Assembly: GCF_002954445.1 (NCBI RefSeq)
Contig: NZ_MQWA01000001.1
Span: 3,555,453 to 3,619,452, forward strand
Origin: Rubritalea profundi
GTDB taxonomy: Bacteria > Verrucomicrobiota > Verrucomicrobiia > Verrucomicrobiales > Akkermansiaceae
Direction of reading: 5' to 3'
Length of the DNA: 64,000 nucleotides
Part shown: positions 57,596-64,000 of the stretch, piece after piece
How positions within the stretch are numbered: the stretch's first letter is position 1
How the letters are laid out: every line of letters starts with the position of its first letter
Position numbers and translations under genes: made by a program
The notes under the pieces: generated by a model
Databases searched by the model: none
What the model was told of the DNA's origin: nothing
What the model saw: only the letters and a program-made list of their open reading frames with translations

Positions 57596-58494
57596 AGTTT
57601 GTCAAAAAATTAGGTATTTCCCTGCTCATACTAGCCAGTTTTTTAGCGAGTTATTGGTTGCGTAATGATGATAAAAAAGAATCGCCACTAGCTAAGACAT
57701 CTGAAGTTAAGATCGTGGCAATGGCCCCGAGCTCTGGTGAGGTCGTTTTTGCTTTAGATTTGGGCAATCAGTTAGTGGGGGTTTCACGTTTTGCAAAATA
57801 CCCACCAGAAGTGGCTGATATTGCTAAGGTGGGTGGCTACCTAGATGTTGATCTGGAAGCGATTGTTCGGCTCAAGCCGGATGTCGTTGTCCTGCTCAAG
57901 GAGCAATCCGACTTGGCGAAGCAATTAGAAAACTTAGGGATGGCGACCTTGTTCGTGGACCACATGTCGGTGGAGGGGATCATGGGCTCGATTTCTAAGG
58001 TCGGCGAACGGTTCGATAAACTGGACGAGGCGAGGGCTCTACGTGAGTCGTTAGAATCTAGAATCGACGCGGTTAGAATACGTGCTCAAACAAAGCCGGA
58101 CAAGAGGCTGCTGCTATCGATCGGTCGCGAGCTTGGTGTTGGGAAGGTGACTGGAGTTGTTGCGGCCGGTGCCGGTGGTTATCATCAACAATTATTAGAA
58201 ATTGCTGGCTATACCAATGCCTATAGTGGTGGCGAAAACTTCCCACAGCTTTCACGTGAGCATTTGCTTAGAATGAATCCAGAGGTCATCATTGATATGG
58301 TCAATATCCGTGATGCTCAGGCAAATGGTATCGAAAATATTATGGCAGATTGGAAATCCTACCCAGAGCTATCAGCAGTGAAGAATGGTAAAGTGTTTTT
58401 GTTAGTAGGTGACGCGCATTTCGTGCCTGGCCCAAGGTTTGTATCCACCCTTGAGTGGATAGCGAACTGCGAAGAAGAAGGGGGGGGGCGATGA
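57592..58494 (+). CDS. ABC transporter substrate-binding protein (BtuF-like)
   Basis: I take GTG 57592 as start, overlapping the previous stop; it opens KFVKKLGISLLILASFLASY, a signal or anchor helix. The 300-residue protein has the two-lobed helical-backbone fold: KIVAMAPSSGEVVFALD, VGVSRFAKYP, LKPDVVVLLKEQSD, and the C-terminal KNGKVFLLVGDAHFVPGPR. It should deliver B12 (or another chelate) to the downstream ABC transporter. A run of nine G at 58480-58488 lies right before its stop. Confidence 0.85.
   Translation: MKFVKKLGISLLILASFLASYWLRNDDKKESPLAKTSEVKIVAMAPSSGEVVFALDLGNQLVGVSRFAKYPPEVADIAKVGGYLDVDLEAIVRLKPDVVVLLKEQSDLAKQLENLGMATLFVDHMSVEGIMGSISKVGERFDKLDEARALRESLESRIDAVRIRAQTKPDKRLLLSIGRELGVGKVTGVVAAGAGGYHQQLLEIAGYTNAYSGGENFPQLSREHLLRMNPEVIIDMVNIRDAQANGIENIMADWKSYPELSAVKNGKVFLLVGDAHFVPGPRFVSTLEWIANCEEEGGGR
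58480..58488 (+). repeat. Poly-G run (9 G) at a gene junction
   Basis: Nine consecutive G between GAAGAAGAA and CGATGA at the end of the binding-protein gene and just before the ATPase start at 58491. It also resembles an over-long ribosome-binding purine run for the ATPase. Length change would shift the binding protein's last codons. Confidence 0.8.
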
Positions 58495-59231
58495 GTGAAA
58501 ATCCTATTCTGCTAGAGTGCCGCGATGTCTGCGTTGATATACGTGGTAAATTATTGCTTACAAATGTAAACTTCTCACTTCGTCAAGGTGAGCACAAGGT
58601 GATCATCGGCCCCAATGGGGCAGGTAAAACTACTTTACTACGCGCTATCTTAGGAAGCCTGACCATTCGGGGAGGATCCATTTTACTAGGTGGCTGCGAG
58701 TTATCGAGCTTGCGCCAAGCTGAGATTGCAAAATCGATCTCTTATGTGCCTCAGCTGTTAGCGGCAGAAATTCCCTACACTGTGAGAGAGTTTGTCGCTA
58801 TGGGGAGGTATGCCTACGGCGGGGATCCGAGAGATGCGGCGGTGGACAGCGCTTTGACTGCTGTTGGGGTTGCGTGTTTTGCTGATCGCGTGGTCTCAAC
58901 ATTGAGTGGAGGGGAGCGGCAGAGGGTCTGCATAGCTGCAGCTTTAGCTCAGCAAGCGCCCATCTTGATTCTAGACGAGCCGCTAGTTCATCTTGATCCT
59001 AGTCAACGGATGGAAGTGCAAAGAGCGCTTCGTGAGCTACCTAAGGAAGTGACTGTGATGGTTGTGACGCATGATCTGGATTGGGCAAAAATGGATTTTC
59101 AGTCCTTGTTGTCATTGCGTGACGGCTGTGTCGATTACGATGGCGCGACAGTTGATTTTTATAGTGGTTCTGGAGTGAGCAGGTTGTTTGGTGAGGCTGT
59201 GGGTTTAAAGTATAAGGAGGAGAGTGTATGA
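58491..59231 (+). CDS. ABC transporter ATP-binding protein (BtuD/FecE-like)
   Basis: The 246-residue ATPase starts at ATG 58491, overlapping the upstream stop (ATGA). Walker A GPNGAGKTT, Q-loop YVPQLLAAEIP, signature LSGGERQRV, Walker B LILDEPLVHLDP and the H-loop VVTHDLDW are intact. It powers uptake by the permease encoded next, whose start again overlaps by 4 bases. Confidence 0.92.
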   Translation: MSENPILLECRDVCVDIRGKLLLTNVNFSLRQGEHKVIIGPNGAGKTTLLRAILGSLTIRGGSILLGGCELSSLRQAEIAKSISYVPQLLAAEIPYTVREFVAMGRYAYGGDPRDAAVDSALTAVGVACFADRVVSTLSGGERQRVCIAAALAQQAPILILDEPLVHLDPSQRMEVQRALRELPKEVTVMVVTHDLDWAKMDFQSLLSLRDGCVDYDGATVDFYSGSGVSRLFGEAVGLKYKEESV

Positions 59232-60190
59232 AGCGTCATTTGTTGATCTTAATTGCATGCTCGGTATTGACCTTGCTCGGTGCTCCGTTTCTTGGGGAAA
59301 GCCTCATTCTGGGGGCTGATCCTGCTGGTCTTGACGGCTTGGTGTTTTGGGAAGTGCGAGTTCCAAGGGTGTTGTTAGCCTTTCTATGTGGCGCAGCTTT
59401 GGCTCTCGGTGGCTTGGTCTTCCAGGCAATGTTCCGTAATTCTCTCGCGACTCCATACACCTTGGGAGTGGCCAGCGGCTCTACATTCTCGGTGGCTCTT
59501 TGGATCAATTTTGGTCTCAGTTTTTCCGTCCTAGGAATTACAGGAGTCTCTTTAGCAGCACTGGTGGGTGCGCTGCTTTCTGTTACCTTAGTCTATAATC
59601 TAGCAAGATTTTCTGGTGGCTTGGCTACTGTGAGTTTGCTGCTTGGTGGGGTCATACTCAGTTTCTTTTTCTCAAGCCTCACGATGCTGGTTCAATACTT
59701 TGCCGATGCTGGTAGCATGTTTAAGATGATGCGCTGGACGATGGGGAGTCTTGGCCAAGCTGATATGGATGCCGTGCTCCAGGTATTACCATTTGTCGTA
59801 TCAGGCGTGCTGTTGATTGTGCAATACAGGAGGGAGCTCGACTTACTTTCAATCGGAGATGAGCTGGCAATGAGTCGTGGAGTGGAGGTGAAAAAAGTGC
59901 GACGAATGCTTTTCTTCGCTGTATCAATGATGATGGCTGGAGTGGTGTCCGTCTGCGGCCCGATCGGTTTTGTTGGGATAATGGTCCCGCACTTTTGTCG
60001 GATGCTTTTTGGCGTGGTGCACCGTGAGTTAGTTTGGATGACTTTTTTGTTAGGAGGAATCTTTTTAGTTTGGTGTGACACACTAGCGCGGAGTGTTACC
60101 ATTGGAGCTGACCTGCCAGTCGGAATCATTACTTCATTGATAGGTGGACCATTTTTCCTGATAGTGCTACTTAGGCGTGCGCGTGTTTGA
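59228..60190 (+). CDS. ABC transporter permease (BtuC/FecCD family)
   Basis: A 320-residue membrane protein with about ten helices. FecCD hallmarks are WEVRVPRVLLAFLCGAALAL, FRNSLATPYTLGVASGS, a DELAMSRGVEVKK coupling loop and CGPIGFVGIMVPHFCRM. It forms the channel for cobalamin or a similar chelate. It completes the transport operon; a hypothetical gene follows after 22 bases. Confidence 0.92.
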   Translation: MKRHLLILIACSVLTLLGAPFLGESLILGADPAGLDGLVFWEVRVPRVLLAFLCGAALALGGLVFQAMFRNSLATPYTLGVASGSTFSVALWINFGLSFSVLGITGVSLAALVGALLSVTLVYNLARFSGGLATVSLLLGGVILSFFFSSLTMLVQYFADAGSMFKMMRWTMGSLGQADMDAVLQVLPFVVSGVLLIVQYRRELDLLSIGDELAMSRGVEVKKVRRMLFFAVSMMMAGVVSVCGPIGFVGIMVPHFCRMLFGVVHRELVWMTFLLGGIFLVWCDTLARSVTIGADLPVGIITSLIGGPFFLIVLLRRARV

Positions 60191-60212
60191 AGAGTTTTTT
60201 TAATAAGTTGAT

Positions 60213-61307
60213 ATGAGTCACAGTAAGTCACAGAGGGGAAAACCGAAGAGCAAGATTCTAATCTTGAAGAAATTACTGATGATTACCGGCTGCTTGTTAG
60301 TGATTGTTGGTACAGTCCTGTGGTTCTCTCGTCATGCTATTGCTAATGCTGTGATTGATGGTGTGCTAGTAAAGGTGGCTTCAAAGGCTAAAAAGGTCGG
60401 GATCGAGTTGGTGGATCTGGATTCCGGGGAGATTGAGATTCCCAGTCCACTGGAAGCACGTGTGCAGCAGTTTAGAACCGACTTTGACATTGGAGTGCCT
60501 AACAAGAATAAAGTGCGCTCCCGCTTTGAATCTCAAAATATAGAGCTGACGGCCGCGGGCATATTTCCTCCAATGGCGCGTATACAGCTACAAGATTTCT
60601 CGCTTAAATTTCACCCCGATGATGTGCCCGATGATTTCCCGTTCGATGGATTTCGTTCGGGCTCATTTTTGAGCGCACCATTGTCAGTATTAGATCCTGA
60701 GCAGGCTTTGAGGAATACGTTGAGCGGGCTCGAGACCTTGTTTGACGAAAATGAGGTGAAAGCTGATTTCAATTTCTCAGGTTATGTTTCAGTGCAGGTG
60801 CAGAAGGATGTGAGTGTGGACGCCTTGCTTTACACTGAACGATTGGATGGCGGTGTCCGCAGGCTCAGATTCAAGCGTGAGGACCTCCAGCAGATTGTTG
60901 AAAAGGCTGATGTTAGAATTAGCGATGAAATGCTGGATATCTTATCCGAGTATCCGCTTCGAGCGCCAGTAATTATACTAATCTCTCACAAGGCAAAACA
61001 AGACGCAGAGGCTAAGAAAAAACAAGAATACTCCTATCCGGACGATGCCTTTCGCCATATCAATTGGAGCTACCAACTCACAAAGTTGTTTGGCCCAGAG
61101 TTTGCGAAACGGGTGACGGATTCGCACGAGACACTCGATGGAAATACGGTCAATGAGCGACTTATGGACTTCCATAATAATGCTGTTGCGCGCGCTTTGG
61201 TGGCTGATGGAGTGAAAGTTGAAGCCCTGGAGGAGATTATTCTATCTGACCCTCGAGTGATTCGCAGTCCACATGAGGTGCCTTCGTATAAAGGGTTACT
61301 GAAATAG
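60213..61307 (+). CDS. Membrane-anchored protein of unknown function
   Basis: A 364-residue protein with an N-terminal basic segment and one membrane helix (LLMITGCLLVIVGTVLWFS, about residues 22-40). The rest is presumably periplasmic, with DDVPDDFPFDGFRSGS, an Asp/Lys-rich middle and a helical C-terminus. I do not recognise a domain; AsmA-like membrane-associated proteins have a comparable layout. It starts 22 bases after the permease and could be part of that operon. Confidence 0.7.
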   Translation: MSHSKSQRGKPKSKILILKKLLMITGCLLVIVGTVLWFSRHAIANAVIDGVLVKVASKAKKVGIELVDLDSGEIEIPSPLEARVQQFRTDFDIGVPNKNKVRSRFESQNIELTAAGIFPPMARIQLQDFSLKFHPDDVPDDFPFDGFRSGSFLSAPLSVLDPEQALRNTLSGLETLFDENEVKADFNFSGYVSVQVQKDVSVDALLYTERLDGGVRRLRFKREDLQQIVEKADVRISDEMLDILSEYPLRAPVIILISHKAKQDAEAKKKQEYSYPDDAFRHINWSYQLTKLFGPEFAKRVTDSHETLDGNTVNERLMDFHNNAVARALVADGVKVEALEEIILSDPRVIRSPHEVPSYKGLLK

Positions 61308-61554
61308 TTTATTTTCTCAGAGCTGGCTCCAGTTTCAACCTGCGGCGCTATACAGAATCACTAAAATTTCGTAGAATTCACAGAATGTATAGCTAGCTTC
61401 TTCCTAGCCGAATATTTGTGAATACTGAAAAGTTCTGATCATTCTGTATGAAAATAGATTTCATCTAGTGAGATGGGCTAAAAAATTGTCGTATGCTGTT
61501 GCGCGTTGAGGGTTTGTTCTGGTCATCGGTGGTAGCTCGCGGATAGCTTCGTGC

Positions 61555-62112
61555 ATGATCAAAAAAATCCTAACTCTTTTGTTTGTGCTTAGCAGCCTAG
61601 CTCAGGCGTCTACGAAGTCAGTCTATCGGGTGTGGCAGCCGATCTCGCTCCACGGTACGGATGTTTCTAGTGTTCTGGGAAAAGAGTCTGGGGTGGATTA
61701 CACTGTGTTGATGTCGCGGCCGGTTGTTTTATCGGGCGCGTTACCTGAGGATCTAGTCTATGCGGTAGCTCTGAAGCATCAATTAGCTAGGATCGGAGGT
61801 TACGATGAGCCGGAAGCGAATCTCATAGCTCTGAGTAAAATCAAACTACGAGCTCAACTCACTGATAATGGTTTGTTGGTCACTGTGGATGTTTCAGGGG
61901 CAAAGGTGCCAAAAGAGGTGGAGGTGTCACTCTTTGATGTGGTGAAATTGAGCGTCAATGCGATAAAGATGACAATCCAAAATTACGGAGCTGCCTATCT
62001 TCAGGAGGGGTTACCTTGTACTATTATGATCACTGGCGATGAGAAAGGTCCTCAGTTAGAGCAACTCAAGAAGCTCAGTGTACGCTTTGTGGCAACCCGA
62101 GATGGGAAGTAG
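61555..62112 (+). CDS. Small secreted protein of unknown function
   Basis: A 185-residue protein with a signal peptide (KKILTLLFVLSSLAQAS). The mature part begins KSVYRVWQPISLHG and contains repeated beta-type segments; there is one Cys (GLPCTIMITGDEKG). No family recognised. Spacing to pyrH is 100 bases and upstream is a 247-bp gap with no other feature that I can support. Confidence 0.65.
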   Translation: MIKKILTLLFVLSSLAQASTKSVYRVWQPISLHGTDVSSVLGKESGVDYTVLMSRPVVLSGALPEDLVYAVALKHQLARIGGYDEPEANLIALSKIKLRAQLTDNGLLVTVDVSGAKVPKEVEVSLFDVVKLSVNAIKMTIQNYGAAYLQEGLPCTIMITGDEKGPQLEQLKKLSVRFVATRDGK

Positions 62113-62212
62113 TCCTAGATGACCCTTGATGAGAATCTGATATTTCATCGCATTCTCGGGAATAGAGATTGCATGACTTGTCGCAATTTGTTTTTTAAGT
62201 ACCAGCTGAGCT

Positions 62213-62944
62213 ATGAGTGAAACAAAACGATCCTTTAAACGTGTAGTCCTGAAGTTGAGCGGAGAAGCTCTTCGTGAGGTTGGTAGTCAAGATAACATTT
62301 CTCCTGAGATTGTGGAGCGCATTGCTTTAGAAATCAAGGAGGCTCACGCTGCAGGTGTCGAGATAGCTATCGTTGTTGGCGGCGGAAACTTTTGGCGTGG
62401 AGCCAGCGCTAGTGCCCGCGGAATGGATCGTGCGACCGCGGACTACGTAGGAATGATGGCGACTGTGATGAATGCCCTTGCTGTACAGAGTGCTATCGAA
62501 GTGGAAGGTGTTCCTTGTGTCGTTCAGTCTGCCATCGAGATGAAGAACGTGGCTGAGCCATTCATTCGCCGTAAAGCGAATCGCCATCTTTCTGAAGGCA
62601 CTATTGTGATCTTTGCCGCTGGAACAGGCAGTCCATTTTTCTCTACAGATACCACCGCAGCTCTCCGAGCTAGCGAGATGGGTGCGTGTGCTATCCTCAA
62701 GGCTACTATGGTCGATGGAGTCTACAATGCAGATCCGAAGTTAGACCCTAACGCAACTCGCTACGAGACGATTTCCTTCAAGCGTTGCCTTTCCGATGAG
62801 CTCGCAGTCATGGACTCAACAGCTTTTTCTCTTTGCCAAGATAACAATATTCCAATTATCATATTCGACCTTAACGAGCACGGTAATATCACTAATGCCA
62901 TCAAGGGGGCAGATATTGGCACTCTCGTAAGTAACGAGGCATAA
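62213..62944 (+). CDS. pyrH: UMP kinase
   Basis: A 243-residue amino-acid-kinase-fold enzyme making UDP. RVVLKLSGEALRE, IAIVVGGGNFWRG, ADYVGMMATVMNALA and VDGVYNADPKLDPNA are the family motifs. frr follows after 32 bases, the usual order (tsf-pyrH-frr), though no tsf is nearby in this window. Confidence 0.97.
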   Translation: MSETKRSFKRVVLKLSGEALREVGSQDNISPEIVERIALEIKEAHAAGVEIAIVVGGGNFWRGASASARGMDRATADYVGMMATVMNALAVQSAIEVEGVPCVVQSAIEMKNVAEPFIRRKANRHLSEGTIVIFAAGTGSPFFSTDTTAALRASEMGACAILKATMVDGVYNADPKLDPNATRYETISFKRCLSDELAVMDSTAFSLCQDNNIPIIIFDLNEHGNITNAIKGADIGTLVSNEA

Positions 62945-62976
62945 ATTTTTCTAACATTGTATCTAATTAAATAATT

Positions 62977-63543
62977 ATGGAACCAACATCAGTTCTTGAA
63001 GAAGTCGAAATATCAATGGAAGCATCTGTTGAGCAAATGGCCGCCGAGTTTGGCTCAGTTCGCACAGGTAAAGCGTCACCCGCGCTAGTTGAAAATGTAA
63101 CCGTCGAGGTCAAGGCCTACGGCAGCAAAATGAAGCTCCGCGAGCTTGCTGTTATCACTACTCCTGAGCCACGTCAGATCATGATCCAGCCATATGATGC
63201 GAGTACTGTTGAAGATATCGACCGTGCTATCCGTGAGGCTCAACTCGGATTTAACCCAGTCAACGAAGGCAAAGTTCTTCGCCTGCCTATCCCTGAACTC
63301 ACAGAAGAGCGTCGTCGCGAAATGGTGAAGCGTGTGAAGACAATCTCCGAAGACATCAAAGTACGTCTCCGCAGCTGTCGTAAAGAGGGAATGGACAATG
63401 GTAAGAAGATGAAAAACGAGAATATACTTACTGAAGATAGCCTCCACGACTTCGAGGCGCAGATCCAAGCGCTCACTGACAAGTTCGTCAAGCAAGCCGA
63501 CGCAGCTACCTCTGCGAAGGAAGCTGAAGTCATGACTGTCTGA
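62977..63543 (+). CDS. frr: Ribosome recycling factor
   Basis: A 188-residue RRF that frees ribosomes after termination. EFGSVRTGKASPALVENVTV, LRELAVITTPEPRQIMIQPYD, GKVLRLPIPELTEERRREMVK and the C-terminal tail with DSLHDFEAQIQALTDKFVKQ match. Length normal. Confidence 0.97.
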   Translation: MEPTSVLEEVEISMEASVEQMAAEFGSVRTGKASPALVENVTVEVKAYGSKMKLRELAVITTPEPRQIMIQPYDASTVEDIDRAIREAQLGFNPVNEGKVLRLPIPELTEERRREMVKRVKTISEDIKVRLRSCRKEGMDNGKKMKNENILTEDSLHDFEAQIQALTDKFVKQADAATSAKEAEVMTV

Positions 63544-63566
63544 TCTTTCTCTATCAAACAAATTTC

Positions 63567-63596
63567 AAAAGGCGTCTCACACGAGATGCCTTTTTT
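63567..63596 (+). terminator. Terminator after frr
   Basis: AAAAGGCGTCTC pairs with GAGATGCCTTTT (one G-U pair, 4-nt ACAC loop) followed by a T-run. Ends the pyrH-frr unit. Confidence 0.88.
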
Positions 63597-64000
63597 GACT
63601 CTGGGTGCTGAGGTTGTTGGTGGGTGTGTCCCGACCGCGAATTCCTCAGGTTAGACAGATTTTTTCTAGCGGCCTGTAAGACTCAGCAGCATCTCTTCAT
63701 GGAAGACGCGATCTAATCACTGAACGTCCGAGAGCCGAGCCGACCATGACAATTTTAAACACAACCCAAAACCTAACTTAAAGCAAAGCGTCATTAGCTG
63801 AGTTGATGGAGAAGTCTACAGGTCCAAGCCTTGATGGAGAATATGCATCGAGCCATGTCACTGTTGACTCCTAGCTCTTTCAGTTTGTGGCGATGATATT
63901 TTTTTCAGAGGTCTTGATTGAACGTTCTCCTGAAGTGATTAAATCTACAGGATGATTCATTACTTCAGCCTGGAAATATTACGATTTAGATAATCCTAAA
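63597..64000. other. Window end, no supported gene
   Basis: About 400 bp without a convincing coding frame on either strand; stops are frequent. A short minus-strand frame from an ATG near 63958 ends after about 26 codons. It could be degenerate sequence or a spacer. Confidence 0.4.

Noticed and set aside
63700..64000. Possible transposase remnant at the window end
   Set aside because: Only short pieces of frame with stops; no motif I can name.
1..64000. tRNA genes or a replication origin
   Set aside because: No cloverleaf or DnaA-box cluster was found by eye.

Overview
The window comes from a Gram-negative bacterium with an outer membrane: it has an LpxC-FabZ fusion for lipid A synthesis, a TonB-dependent receptor and many secreted proteins. 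The gene set best fits the Verrucomicrobiota. Pointers are a dehydrogenase fused to a cytochrome c domain, a ThuA-like secreted protein, a Bat-type MoxR/DUF58/VWA operon with a giant TPR protein, DUF1573 and a long PutA. This placement is inference, because there is no rRNA in the window and no search was possible.

Layout. 1-2.5 kb: the 3' part of a purple-acid-phosphatase-like gene and a secreted TPR protein, then about 0.9 kb of repeat-rich noncoding DNA. 3.4-20 kb: one leftward operon (giant TPR protein, coiled-coil membrane protein, MoxR ATPase, DUF58 protein, two VWA membrane proteins). 20-26.5 kb: a frameshifted bile-acid-symporter-family gene, a HupE/UreJ protein, a ThuA-like protein, an NTF2-like secreted protein and a decayed dehydrogenase-cytochrome gene. 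26.6-31.7 kb: putA and a second aldehyde dehydrogenase. 31.8-35.7 kb: an unusual pair of secreted proteins, one with a probable NADase-type glycan-binding domain, the other fusing UPF0489-like, NlpC/P60-like and CapA-like domains. 36-40.7 kb: purH, purM and purF. 41.1-41.5 kb: RNase P RNA, convergent with a KH-domain protein. 42-44 kb: pyrF and recF. 44-47 kb: an ECF sigma/anti-sigma pair with small secreted or anchored proteins (DUF1573, rhodanese). 47-50.7 kb, leftward: split dnaG, a second ECF sigma factor and a sugar dehydrogenase. 50.8-54.2 kb: trxB, lpxC-fabZ, nadC. 54.5-60.2 kb: a cobalamin riboswitch followed by a TonB receptor, two B12-type binding proteins, an ABC ATPase and a permease. 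60.2-63.6 kb: two unknown proteins, pyrH and frr with a terminator. The last 400 bp hold nothing I can support.

Six genes have readable frames broken by single events: in-frame TGA, TAA and TAG codons, and one-base frame changes in a BASS transporter, dnaG, the TonB receptor and the dehydrogenase. In most cases the protein resumes at once in family-like form. A frameshift in dnaG, an essential gene, makes sequence error a serious explanation for at least some. The clearest candidates for new biology are the 31.8-35.7 kb secreted pair and the giant-TPR Bat operon.
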